Assembly: GCF_003576645.1 (NCBI RefSeq)
Contig: NC_044917.1
Span: 14,781,646-14,845,645, forward strand
Direction: 5' to 3'
DNA: 64,000 bases
Origin: Ipomoea triloba
Taxonomy: Eukaryota > Streptophyta > Magnoliopsida > Solanales > Convolvulaceae
Under the pieces are notes generated by a model. It did not search any database, was not told where the DNA came from, and saw only the letters and a list, made by a program, of their open reading frames with translations. Positions 35,981 to 47,105 of this stretch are shown here, one piece after another. The number at the start of each line of letters is the position of its first letter. The first letter of the stretch is position 1. Made by a program: the position numbers and the translations under genes.

Positions 35981-36344
35981 AGAGCAAATTGCCATTTTGG
36001 TCCACTGACTATAGGGGTCCTATTAATTATAGTCCACGACTTTTAAAAGTGTTAATTGCATACCATGACTTTTCAATTTGTATCAATTTTGGACACTCCG
36101 GTGAAATTTCCAGCCAAATGTGGCCGGATTCTCTTAATCCCTCTGATCTGACTTAATTCAAGGGGCAAAAATGTACTTTCCACTATCCAAAATAACCCAA
36201 CCCAAACCAATAATCCAATTTCACCGGAGTGTCCAAAATTGATACAAATTGAAAAGTCATGGTATGCAATTAACACTTTTGAAAGTCGTGGACTAAAATT
36301 AATAGGACCCCTATGGTCAGTGGACCAAAATGGCAATTTGCTCT
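35981..36344. mobile_element. Foldback MITE, 364 bp, exact 7-bp target duplication
   Basis: The left arm (AGAGCAAATTGCCATTTTGG, TCCACTGAC, GGGGTCCTATTAAT, CACTCCGGTGAAATT) is the inverse of the right arm. Arms are about 125 bp; the centre of about 100 bp (36110-36215) is unpaired. TATATAA flanks both ends (35974-35980 and 36345-36351). Non-coding. Confidence 0.82.
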
Positions 36345-36351
36345 TATATAA

Positions 36352-36912
36352 ATTATATTTTTTCAGGGGGTCTGATCTAGTAATAACTATTCTGCTTCCA
36401 AAGGGAATAACTCATTTCCACGAACATTATTCCTGGGAATAAAAACCGTTACCAAACATACCAAACATGTTGTTACAGTGATTGATAATTCATTTTCATA
36501 ATTCATTTTGCATTCATCAGAGTTACAAGAACATGAAATGATTTTTTTTTTAAAATCTTGTGCTCAATGATTCATGGCAGTGGTAAGATTCAAAACTTTT
36601 CATTTGGCAAGGAAATTAAATAACACAAGAAAACAATAATATAAAATTATGATAAATTAAATCCATTTTGATAAAAGTAATACAAGATGGGCAGATTATC
36701 AAAATAAACAAAATATTCTAATTCATTCAGACTCAATAGTATATATACGTTAATTTCCCTTTGGCTTTGGCTAACATACACGTACGGAAGCTTTAAGTTT
36801 ATCTTCCAATTCATTCCAAAAAATATGTTTTTCACTTAACTCCGTCCCATACATCTTCTAATTCATTCAGAAAAATATACTTTCTCTCCGATAACATGCA
36901 CAATAATCCTTC
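36352..36912. other. Intergenic, no feature seen
   Basis: AT-rich with no recognised frame. Confidence 0.4.
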
Positions 36913-37900
36913 TCAAAATTTCAAAAGGTGAATAACCTGGAAGTCCACGTATCTCAAACTTTCTCCATACTTGTGTTCCACATGCATAAAATAAAATCGA
37001 ATCAAGAACACAAATTCCTCAATACTATTGGCTGTAAGGCTCACGGATTTAGCTTGGCTAATGATATTAGCCTCTTCCAATGTGAGAGGAACCTCATGTT
37101 TGTCCCATCCCGATCCCATTGATTTCTCCAAAGTACAAACAAATATTTGAGTCCTTTCTTTTACATCAACATAAATATAAGCTAGTCCACCATTTAATTG
37201 CACCCATAATAAATAATACATCGTAGACAAAACAATACACTTGAGTGTATGTTGGAACATATAGGGAAAAGGTATCACCCTAATTAAATTCTCCGTCTCA
37301 ATATCAAATACAACTATTTCTTGTTCATCCTGCAATTTATCTTAAAATGTATCAAATAGATAATACCATCAATTTGAACACTAACAAAGGGCTGGCAAGG
37401 GAGGAAGGAGTTTTGTGTAGTCACTGCAAATATATTGTCTTGTACTAAGGTCCAAGATAGTGGTCTCTCCATTTCTGTTGAATAGACAAAGCTTGCCATC
37501 TGCAAAGCTTGAACCAATCAGTCGTCGTTTAAGACGCTGCAATTCATCTGCTGAGCATTGGAGACTGCTGGGTTGGATCCTTGAAATCCTTCCATGGGAT
37601 TCTATGTATAATTTATAATCTATATCCTGGGATTCTATGTATCCTTAAACATACATTTCTTGATTATATACTTTGAATTATAGATTATTCCCAAAACTAT
37701 TGTTCTCATAATCTAGTATCAGTACACCAAACGATTCATGGCTACCGTCACCTGTGACACCACCTCCTATTATCGCATAATTATCAATATTGTCTATCCA
37801 ACCATAGCACCGATAAATACCTTACAAACAGCTCATCACTTTATCTCCATTAAACATACTTCCTCAAACTATCTGTCGTGAAAAACTTAACTTGTTCATT
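36913..37900 (-). pseudogene. Decayed gene, F-box/kelch-like in character
   Basis: On the - strand fragments in different frames read like one protein: a Gly-rich piece (AIIGGGVTGDGSHESF near 37770), SSFADGKLCLFNRNGET near 37500, and a last frame 37335-36913 with VVFDIETENLIRVIPFPYMF and WDKHEVPLTLEEANI. The style (VFDIETE…IRVIPLPY, then GWDKHEVPL) suggests an F-box-associated or kelch-type protein, but I do not recognise the exact family. Stops near 37340 and frame shifts around 37400-37420 break it. No F-box was seen. Confidence 0.4.
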
Positions 37901-39123
37901 TCTCCGCAGTGAATGTTATAGTAGATATGTTGATGGCTCGTTATCATATCCGACTTCATTTATTAAAACTCCGGATGAGTGTTACGTTGTAGCCACTTTC
38001 CGGATGGGTGTTTCGTTCTAGTCCATTAAAAAGTATAATTGATTATAGTTCATTATTATAATACTATAGGTTTGTTAAAGATGCCATCAAATTGCATATT
38101 ATAATTACTCACACATACCATTCTTTATTTTTGTATAAATAAAATCAATGTTACAAAATATATTATTAAAATATCTCATTGAAATCTTTTGATTGACACT
38201 CATTACTATCTTTTAAATCTTAATTGTTCAGTCTCTTCTTCTGTATAATTATTATGGTCATTTTTTGATTCTATATATATTATTAATTATGGAATTAATT
38301 ACACAGATATTAATATAATTTATTAATAATTATTATGATAAATAAGTTAATAATTACACTATAATTAACTAATAATTATTATGGTAATTATTTTAACAAT
38401 TCTCATCTCTTCTTTTGTGTAATTATTAGCGTAGTTCTATGATAATCTCTAAATATATTTTTATACTTAAGGTATATATAATATTATAATTCACTAATAA
38501 TCTATATCTATATATATTACAACAAAAGTGTCATTTTCCTCTCATTTTAGACAAAAGTTTAATTTGAAATTTGAAATCAGTCAATATAAGATTACAATAC
38601 TTAACAAAATTATTATGATTTGAATACATTTGGGTGTTTCGTTGTAGCCCAATATTTTGTTAAATACTGTGTTATATTGCGTGGTCAACGTGATTGAGTA
38701 TAAGTTTTGCCAACTATATATTTTTCTATCCTTCTGCTAGTTGGGATAATTGACGTGTTTATGTTGAAACCATTACGTATTTGCATATGGTATTGGAGGG
38801 TTAAACATGAATTTGAATAGTGCGGTTAACAAGGTAGAAATGGTAGTGAATATTAAAATTTCCGTGGTGGCAATTGTAGTTTGAAAACTACAACTTCACT
38901 TCCTTTTGACTCCCCACTTTTACAGCACCTTTGGTTCACGAAATGAATTTTGAGGTAATAGGAATGTCATTCCATAAGGAATGGAATATACAAGGAATAG
39001 AATAGGAATTGTATTCTATTGTTTGGTTCGCGGAAGGAATAGACTTTATGAATTATATTATAGTGTTTGGTTGGTTTAAGGATTAGAAATGTTAAAAGAC
39101 ATAAATACCCTTATAAAATACGT
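37901..39123. other. Intergenic with MITE-like debris
   Basis: GGATG(A/G)GTGTT(A/T)CGTTGTAGCC-like phrases recur at 37970-38020 and 38630-38650. 38930-39075 contains repeated TTTGGTTCGCGGAAGGAATAG-like phrases typical of small TIR elements, but no boundary was fixed. Confidence 0.35.
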
Positions 39124-39124
39124 A

Positions 39125-39180
<56 letters not shown>
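39124..39180. repeat. (TAA)n microsatellite
   Basis: About 18 consecutive TAA/AAT units. Likely polymorphic in length. Confidence 0.9.
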
Positions 39181-39181
<1 letters not shown>

Positions 39182-39635
39182 TAATGAAGAAACATTGTCT
39201 GTTGTGATGGATTAATCCTAAGACACTGTCATCACCTAAGTATATAAATTTTATTAACTTATCCATACAAACTGAATTTGTACATAATATGGATCTCTTA
39301 ATAATTAATTTTAAAAATATAAGGAGTTGAAGTGTCATTGCAAAAGAACGCTAAGTAATGGGTATGTGCACACAATGTAATGGGTATGTACACTAATATT
39401 GTACTAAATGCGCATAAGAGTTTACATAAGTGCACACATTCAATTTGATTAGTTCTCACATCATCGAATAAAAAAAAAAGGTGCAGTGCACACATACGAC
39501 TAAAACAAAATCTCTCACAAAACATATATGTACATTTCAAACAAGAAACGTGCACACACTCACAGCCACAGATGCACGCATGTTTTTTTAGTGTTTTTTT
39601 TTCCTTTTTGGTGGTGTTTGTGCCTCGTTTGCCGT

Positions 39636-39815
39636 GTGGTCTTGAGTGCCATGTGTGTGCCTGATTTGGTGGTGTGTGTGCACTTGTCTGGTTGCTGTGT
39701 GTTTTTGAGTGCCATGTGTGTGCACTAATTTGGTGGTGTGTGAGCACTCGTCTAATTACAGTGTGGTCTTGAGTGCCAGGTGTGTACATTGATTTGGTGG
39801 TGTGTGCACTCGTAT
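39636..39815. repeat. Minisatellite, three units of about 60-65 bp
   Basis: Three successive units share TTGAGTGCCA(T/G)GTGTGT, ATTTGGTGGTGTGTG and GCACT(T/C)GT. The third unit runs directly into the target duplication of the Mutator-like element at 39820. Confidence 0.75.
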
Positions 39816-39925
39816 ATTAATTAAAAAAAGGCTAAAGTGACATCCCGCACCATGAACTATAAGCGATTCTTCATGTCGCACCCTGTCCTTTCATAAGTGA
39901 TTATTCGATACACAAACCATTCATC

Positions 39926-40422
39926 AAGGTTGCAAAAATCGCTAGGCGCCCCCCAGGCGCCTAGCGCCTAGGCCGCCTAGGTTTTTTTATTTTTATTTTT
40001 ATTATTTTTAATTTTTTTTAATTTAAAAAAAATTTTAAAAAAATATTTTAAGTGTTAATAATTGTAAAGTGTTTAATATTGTAAGTCTTTACACTTTAAT
40101 AGTTAAATATTTAATACTTATTAAGTTATTAGTTATTATTTATTAATTATTAGTACATTACTTATTAGTTTAATTTAGTTATTACTTATTATTTTATTAA
40201 GTTATTATTTATTAGTTATTACTTATTATTAGACTATTAGAGTATTATTCAATACATTATAACATTAATAGTTTAAATGTTTTAGATTTATAATTTAAAT
40301 TAAAAAAAATAAATAAATAAAAAAACCAGCCGGCCGGCTAGGCGCCCCGCCGCGGAGGAGGCCGATTTCGGCCTTCCTCGACGCGGCCGGGAGTCGCTTA
40401 GGCGCGATTTTTGTAACACTGT
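39926..40422. mobile_element. Nested small element with GC-rich ends
   Basis: The left end AAGGTTGCAAAAATCGC and the inverted right end AGTGTTACAAAAATCGC form terminal inverted repeats, each followed by CTAGGCGC/CCTAGGCG-type GC-rich repeats; the core (39985-40320) is nearly pure A/T. CATTCATC (39918-39925) and CATTCATT (40423-40430) are an 8-bp target duplication with one mismatch, as in hAT-type MITEs. It inserted into the Mutator-like element. Confidence 0.65.
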
Positions 40423-40599
40423 CATTCATTAAATTTTTTTCACCTAGAACTTTTTGCAGGTATCCAGGTTACTATGATGACATGTCATAGGTTATTAGCT
40501 TTTGTGGACCTTCTTTTTAAGTCAACCTCCAAATTTTTAAGTTTTTAAGTCAACCCCCAGAATCAATCTTTCTTCTCTTCCACAATTATGAGAATTTTT

Positions 40600-40760
40600 A
40601 AACACTTTTACTAATAATCCAAGCTGTGGCAGATTCCGGCCAAACGCCCCATGTTTTCCGGCATCCGCTACGTCACCATCTCTGATGGCCTCCTGTCGGA
40701 GTGGGATAGAGCGATAAACCATGACCACTTCCGCAAACCCACAGCAAAATGAAGGCAAAA
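40600..40760 (+). pseudogene. Possible captured gene fragment (glycosyltransferase-like)
   Basis: One + strand frame reads LWQIPAKRPMFSGIRYVTIS and then DGLLSEWDRAINHDHFRK before a stop. The IRYVTI-DGL pattern weakly resembles the N-terminal part of plant family-1 UDP-glycosyltransferases. It is short, has no start and lies between the arms of a Mutator-like element, so a captured exon fragment is more likely than a gene. The match is from memory and weak. Confidence 0.25.
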
Positions 40761-41214
40761 CTGGGCCAAAGATGAAGAGAGAAGAACATTGCTCAATTAG
40801 CAGGTTTTGTTGTATAACTCAATAATATGGTGAAATTGCGTGCATACAACCATGTAGACAAGCCTATGAGAGTCATAATGAATATAACATAAGGAAAATC
40901 AGCCATTTTCACACATTACTCATATGCAGTCATTTATAGAATATATGCAAACAGGGAAATGATAGAATGTCAGCACAACTACATCAAAAGTGTAGAATCA
41001 TAGTTTATGTGGTTCTTCCTTTGCTTTACCTTCTCACACACTGAACAAAAGACAATGGAATATATTAATCACAATAAAACTTTTAATTAAGTCAGTTTCA
41101 TGGATACATACACAATACATCATAAACCAAATATAAAGCATACAACAATTATAATTAACTGAAACCATTAAAATCCCATGCTAGTGAAAGCAAAAGAACA
41201 AAAAAAAAAACCTT

Positions 41215-41499
41215 TCATGCTAAACTGGCGTAGCCCTCTACCACTTTTATCCCCTCCTGCTGCCCGTTGACCTCTTTTCTTCTTCCTATTAGAACAAATA
41301 GAATTGCAGCCACAATCAGAATATATACAAGAAATTTGAAACTCATAGCTAGGTTCGCTCTATCTTGGAGAGAAGGATAGCCGATTGCAAAAGCCCTAAT
41401 TCCGGCTGCCGGCGCCAAACCTGGGGTTACTCTACCACCGCCACCCGCAAGGAGACCGGGGGTTTGTTTATTTGAGTGAAATGATGAAATGGCTGCCAA
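41215..41499 (-). other. Open frame with one membrane segment inside the Mutator-like element
   Basis: A 94-codon open frame has an in-frame ATG only for its last 43 codons (MSFKFLVYILIVAAILFVLI, then GRRKEVNGQQ). The hydrophobic stretch followed by arginines and lysine would make a single membrane segment. The upstream part is Gly/Pro-rich. No family was recognised; it may be captured host coding sequence or chance. Confidence 0.25.
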
Positions 41500-41721
41500 C
41501 TCATATTTTTATTACTTATTTTTAAACAGTCAATAAAAATCACCTCCATATCAGAACTTATTACCTACAACCTGAAGTCAACCTGCAAAAAATTCTAGCC
41601 TCTAGGCGAAAAAACATTTAATGCTTTGTGCATCGAATAATCATTTATGAAAGGACATGGTGCGGCATGAAGAATCACTTATGGTTCATAGTGCGGAATG
41701 ACACTTTAGCCATTAAAAAAA

Positions 41722-41905
41722 TGTTCAGTATTAATTAAAAATTTAAATATTAGTTAACTTTTAAAAATGGAATAAATAAATAATTCAAGCAGGTTGCCAG
41801 GTTGTGTGTGCACTCGTATGTTAATTTAAAAAATTTCAGTTTTAATTAAAGATTTAAATGTTAGTTAAATTTTTTAGAAATGGAGTAAATAAATAATTCA
41901 AGCAT
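41722..41905. repeat. Tandem duplication that preserves the Mutator-like target
   Basis: 41722-41791 continues the sequence that stops at 39829; joined across the element it gives a unit of about 100 bp (GTGTGCACTCGTAT…AATAAATAAATAATTCAAGC). A second, unbroken unit follows at about 41804-41903 and reads straight through the insertion point. Confidence 0.75.
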
Positions 41906-42320
41906 AATATATATATAAATTGAATATTCTACAAGAATCCTATTCTACTATAAATACATTTCTAAAATCAAGTATAACATTCTAATCAAATTCTATCCCT
42001 AATTAAATCCTGTGTGTATTCTTTATTATGCCCTTATTAATTATGATCTAATTAATCAAACCATATATGTTTGAATCAATCACATCCACTCAAATCTTTA
42101 TCTCCAATGGATATGATTAGTCCTAATTGTCCTCCTTTTAGATGTGTTCTCATGTGAACAAGGGCTAGCTTATATATATATATATATATATATGATCATG
42201 TGAAACAATTGCCTTAGGTGAGAAATATGATGAAATTATATCAGTCTAGATCAAGGGTCCAAATTGGAGATTTTTTGTTTTTAAATGTGGTAGTATTATT
42301 GTAATTATGTGTAAGTAAGT
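41906..42320. other. AT-rich spacer with (TA) run
   Basis: A (TA) dinucleotide run lies at 42171-42193. No other feature was recognised. Confidence 0.4.
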
Positions 42321-42330
42321 TAAATTTTTT

Positions 42331-43401
42331 GGCAAAAGGGTCAAATAGGCCCATGTATTATCATTGATTGTTCATCTAGCATCATGAACTAAAATATGGT
42401 TCATCTAGGTCATTATACTCCTAATTATTTTTCATCTAACATTTTTAGCTTATTTCTAACAAGTAACCCATCTAATTTGATGACATGGAAAAATAAAATT
42501 AGAAAAAATGATGACATGTTATTTATATGGATGTTTTGGATGATTTCTACCATATTTAATTAATGAAAAAATAATAATTTCTTGCAATGAAATAGGGTAG
42601 AAATCAAAATTGTTATATAAAGTTTTAACTACATGAGTGTATGTATAGCGGGGTATTCATTATCGTTCGGCAATGAGATTTCATGGAAATCGATATATAA
42701 AAATTAAATTATTGGGTAAATTTTATTTTATTTTAAAAATAAATTAATATTTTTGGATTTTTGGATAATTGAATAACTTAAGATATTGTATTTTTGGATG
42801 ATTTCTTGGAAAGAAATAGGGCAAAAATCAGAGTTGCTATATAAAGTTTCAACTATAGTGTACTGTGTATGTATAGCGGAATGTACTGTATATGTATAGC
42901 GGGGTATTCAGCGTCGTTCGACAATGAGATTCCATGAAAATTGATATATAAAAATTAAATTATTTTTTAAAAAATAATAAAATTTACCCAATATAATATC
43001 TTACGTTATTATATTTAATTTTAATATATCGATTTTCATGTAATTTCATTGCCGAACAACTTTGAATATCCCACTATACATACACAGTCGTGCAGTACAC
43101 TGTAATTAAAACATTATATAACAACTTTGACTTCTACTCTATTTCATTGCAAGAAATAATTTTCTTCATTAATGAAATAGGGTAAAATCATCCAAAACAT
43201 TCATATAAATAACATGTCATCATTTTTTATTATTTTATTTTTCCATGTCAACAAATTATATGAGTTACTGGTTAGAAATGGGCTAAAAAATGCTAGATGA
43301 AAAATAATTAGGAGTATAATGACTTAGATGGACCATATTTTAGTTCATGGTGTTGGATGAACAATCAGTGTTAGTACATGGGTCTATTTGACCCTTTTGC
43401 C
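42331..43401. mobile_element. Long foldback element, 1071 bp
   Basis: The left arm begins GGCAAAAGGGTCAAATAGGC and the right arm ends with its inverse (…GCCTATTTGACCC-like…TTTTGCC). Pairing continues inward for several hundred bases: GAACTAAAATATGG, GTCATTATACTCCTAATTA, GATGACATG and TGCAATGAAATAG. Flanks TAAATTTTTT (42321-42330) and TAATTTTTTT (43402-43411) are a likely 10-bp target duplication. The middle contains partial direct repeats of GTATGTATAGCGG…GTATTCA. It has no coding capacity; read-through RNA would fold into a very long hairpin. Confidence 0.78.
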
Positions 43402-43417
43402 TAATTTTTTTTGTCCT

Positions 43418-43985
43418 TCCAGTGCACAATTTTCCTTCTTCAGTGTACATTTTTATGCTATACAGTGCACATTGTTCCTTCTTCCAGTGTATATTGTTCC
43501 TTCTTCCGATCCAGTGCATATTGTTTTGCCATACAATGCACATTTTTACTTCTTGCAGTGCACATTGTTATGCCATACAGTGTACATTGTTCATTCTTCT
43601 AGTACGCATTGTTCCTTATACAGAAAATATTATTGTGTCATACAGTGCACATTTTTCCTTCGTCTAGTGCACATTTTTTATGCCATACAGTGCACATTGT
43701 TGTGCCTTTTAGAGATTTTTTTTAAAAATTGTAGATGACGTACTTTTTTTTAAAAAGAAATCAATTAATCTTGATCACTAATTACTAATTTGAGATGAAT
43801 ATTGTTTGTTTGTTTATTATTTATGGTCATTTATGATTTGTGTTGAAGATCCTATATTAAATTTAATTTTTTCAATAATTGTTCACATCTTTGTGCATCC
43901 AGTACGCATTTTTTACTTTCTAGTGCACATTTTTTTCTTCTTCAAGTGCACATTGTTATGGTTTACAGTGCACATTGTTGAAGTT
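43418..43985. repeat. Minisatellite of CAGTGCACATTGTT units
   Basis: About 17 copies of (C/T)AGTG(C/T)(A/G)(C/T)ATT(G/T)TT occur at 20-30 bp spacing, 13 in 43418-43710 and 4 in 43895-43980. Two connector types recur between units: CCTTCTTC and ATGCCATA. The gap 43711-43890 is ordinary AT-rich DNA. Confidence 0.8.
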
Positions 43986-44077
43986 CGTAGGTCACAAATT
44001 ATTTTCTTTTGATCTAGGGTTGAGATTCTATCTCACTTCTCACCTGCGGCTTTATTCACACCCAAACTCCTTCCTCT

Positions 44078-44083
<6 letters not shown>

Positions 44084-44159
<76 letters not shown>
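44084..44159. repeat. (CT)n(TA)n compound microsatellite
   Basis: About 13 CT units pass directly into about 25 TA units. Likely variable in length. Confidence 0.9.
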
Positions 44160-44167
<8 letters not shown>

Positions 44168-44499
44168 AAACCGAATAAAGTGATTGTTTACATATACTCA
44201 TTATAATTTTATGCATCTCCTCAATTTTTACTATAAGTTCGTGTATAGTGATGCTTTTAGAATACTCTCTTCCTCATCTCCCTACCAAAGAAGCCCCTCT
44301 TTCTTTCACCCAACTTCACAATAAGATTATTTAAATAAATAACTTAGATACTAAGCGAGCTTCAACAATTACACATACACTTTCAAATAGTAACGACACG
44401 TGCATTTTTCATAATCAAAGTAGTGAAAAATTTGCACATAGGAAATGTAACTTCATATAGTAATGTTGACATACTTTATATACCAAATAGTTTGGGTAT

Positions 44500-45312
44500 C
44501 ACACCAGGCCACTCTACACGTAGAATTCTATTCCACGAAGAGAAAATGAGCTTTCGGAGATGCATAAGGGAAGCGCAACAATTACCAATGAATTCTGTAC
44601 GCCGTACTAGCTTTCATATTCTCAGATTTTTGAATAACAAGTCTCTCTAGGGTAGGGAATTTCAAGAGCAGCACTCTCATAAAAAATATTTTGCGTGTAA
44701 ATCCACTAAATGAATCAATCTATTGCATTAAGCATTTTCAAATCTTGATTAATGATGTAATCATCTGGATTTCACATAAGTCTTTCAGTAGCTTCAATGT
44801 CATGAGAAGGACATATTAATGATGTTTTGGAGCTTTGAGTGAACCAGCTCCTCAAGATTAGGAATACTACCGTAAGCAATTACCTTATCATTACATTATC
44901 ACTAAATTCAACACCATCAAAAACTAATAAAGTGACACACTACTGCATTTATTGGCAAATCAAGATTGAAACAGTGGAACACCCGGGTCAATATAATCCA
45001 TCATAATCGTTCGGCACAACACTATACAAAATGGCAGCTTATATGAGTTACATCTACCCAAATCAACGAGTCGAGCTTAAGTTCTTTCAAACCATTATTT
45101 CTTGATAGAAAATGACATCACTTATCTAAATCAGATTGATATGGATTACTATTCCAATGGTGAATTGAAGGTGTAGAGCAAATTTCTTTCTCAACTGTTC
45201 CAACACGGCTCAAGAGAATATTAGTTATTAACGGCTGCATCTTTATCACTATTGCACTTTGAGAGGCATTATATTGGTAGAAGTTCTTGTCAAACGCAAG
45301 CCCGCCGCTCAT
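44500..45312 (-). pseudogene. FBD/LRR F-box gene remnant
   Basis: On the - strand stop-ridden pieces include SIPNLEELVHSKLQN and, with frame shifts, an FBD-like tail that runs through NQDLKMLNAI, a stretch equivalent to FFMRVLLLKFP, and LERLVIQKSENM. The order matches the C-terminal LRR-FBD part of the same protein type as 30.6 kb. The frame 45312-45118 upstream may be part of it but is not conserved enough to say. No F-box portion was found. Confidence 0.45.
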
Positions 45313-45544
45313 GCTTTAAACACAAATCATATCATCATCGCCCAAAATTATCGATATGACTTGGTGAGCCTCATACAAAATTCAATACATATGAACTAAA
45401 TATTCATACTTAATAGTTAAAGTTAAGGCAGTTCAAAGATTTGAGAAATGTGATTAGCAACCTCGTTGATAGATGCATGTCCACAATAAGCTAAGGCAAA
45501 ATTGAATTGTAAAATACTAATCCAAACAAAATTAAATTGTAAGG

Positions 45545-46380
45545 GAGAAGGCTCAAATGCATCCCTAAATTTTATACAAGAAGTTAATTAGACCCTTAAA
45601 CTTTTAAAAGTTGCAGTATAAATTTATAAGAGCCAATAATTGATTAATGAGTAATGTTAGATACTCTTCATATTTGTTCGTCCAACTCATCCCCATGATA
45701 TGTCATTAGTTAATTACTAATTAGTTACTATTTTTTAAAAAGAAAATTAGTGGTGAGTTAACCAATTTATGACACATTGACACTCAATGAGTGAAAGCCA
45801 CGTCAGGAGGAAAATCTAGAATGGAAAATTCAGGAGGTGTAATTGCTGGTAACATTCTGGCAGGTGATGTGACATTTTTAAAATAGAATAATAATACTAA
45901 ATTAAAGAAAAAAAAACAAACAAAGAATATAATCATATATTGATGAAAACCATCTTCTTCTTTCCTCTATTTCGTCTCTGCCTTCAACCTCCTTTTTTTT
46001 TTAACCAAAAAAAATTTAATAAAATTGAAAAAAAAAATTAATAAAATTATTTCCCTTCTTCTTCCCTCATTGGCCTCCAAATCTGGAGACGAAGGAGGGA
46101 AGAAGAGGATGGTAGCCGACATGGTTGTAATCTCTTTTTTTTTTTTTCTTTTTAAAAAATAAATTTAATTTAATATTAATATTAATATTTATTTTATTAT
46201 TTTATTTTTAAAATGTCATGTCAGCTGCTACATATTTTTGTTACCAAGGATTGCTTAGACTTAACCGGTTATTGGCCTGAATGCACAAAAAGTGCAAGTT
46301 AATAAGTTTAATTGTAACTTTTAAAAGTCCATAATCCTAATTGACTTCTTGTATAGTGTATTTGATTATTTTTCCAATTG
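45545..46380. mobile_element. Degenerate element with inverted ends
   Basis: The left side contains ATACAAGAAGTTAATTAG and CTTTTAAAAGTTGCA; the right side, inverted, contains ATACAAGAAGTCAATTAG and CTTTTAAAAGTTACA at matching distance. This looks like a TIR element with arms of about 90 bp that have drifted. The interior has poly-T/A runs and a short GC-richer stretch (46070-46130). No coding frame. Confidence 0.5.
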
Positions 46381-46519
46381 TAAATAATGAGTTAAGTCTC
46401 ATTGGAGGGATGGAGTAATATTTATTGACCAACCTAGCTAGGAAACAAAATTCTATTATTGCCTTGCAAAAATTTGTCAACTTAGCTTATAGCTAGCACA
46501 ACCATGCATTGATTACATT

Positions 46520-46860
46520 TCTATACGTTCCGGGGGTGTGTAACTAGGCTATAACTAGACTTGCACTCCATTAAGACAAGTTGTGCTTTTGGAGATATAT
46601 GAGGGAAGTTTATTTCTGGGTAACAACTTTCTCTAGTGCAAGGAATTTTGAGAGCAGTGCTTTCACAAAACGCATTTTCAATATGGATCTACTAAATGAC
46701 TCAATCTTGATTGTCTTAAGCATCTTTAAATCTTGATTGACAAAGCAAGAATCCTTCATATATAAGTCTTGAAGTAACATCTTTAATTTGCCATCTTTGC
46801 CAACCCACCACCTCGACTATAACTCAACAATAATGAAAAACATGTTAGGGAAAACAGAGA
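46520..46860 (-). pseudogene. Second FBD remnant
   Basis: On the - strand one frame reads DLKMLKTIKIESFSRSILKM and then RFVKALLSKFLALEKVVTQK before a stop: the FBD pattern of plant F-box/LRR proteins. It is related to the remnant at 44.5-45.3 kb and lies on the same strand, so both could derive from one locus split by the element at 45545-46380, or from a tandem pair. Confidence 0.5.
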
Positions 46861-47105
46861 ATCAAACCATTTTAGGCTTAATTGTATGAGATACATACAC
46901 TTTCAATTTCTATATGTTTTTAATCACCTTATATAAGCAACCTAGATAAAATTTGTTGACAAATTACTCATTCGGATTGCAACGAGATAATTCAACAAGG
47001 GAAGAAAAGTTATGAAAAATCTCAAAATTCTTTCGAGCTAATACGGTAGATACCCTCTCTCAAAATAAGAAATAATGGTGAGTAAATGGAGATCATGGGT
47101 GTTAC

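Larger units (their letters stand above)
39830..41711. mobile_element. Mutator-like (Pack-MULE-like) element, 1882 bp
   Basis: The ends are inverted repeats of at least 84 bp at roughly 90 percent identity (left GGCTAAAGTGACATCCCGCA, right inverted GGCTAAAGTGTCATTCCGCA). ATTAAAAAAA is duplicated exactly at 39820-39829 and 41712-41721, a 10-bp target duplication as in Mutator-like elements. No MuDR-type transposase is present. The interior holds a nested 497-bp element, then about 1.1 kb of GC-richer sequence with short coding-like stretches, which suggests captured host sequence. A near copy of the empty target lies at 41800-41903. Confidence 0.82.

Noticed and set aside
39298..39789. 163-codon Cys/His-rich frame on the - strand
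   Set aside because: It reads through the GTGTGTG-rich minisatellite; the Cys/His pattern reflects the repeat and not a zinc finger.
43388..43738. Several overlapping frames of 63-116 codons
   Set aside because: They are translations of the CAGTGCACATTGTT minisatellite.
42331..43985. Possible CRISPR-like array from regularly spaced repeats
   Set aside because: The units are degenerate and the connectors repeat, in a plant nuclear context; this is a minisatellite.
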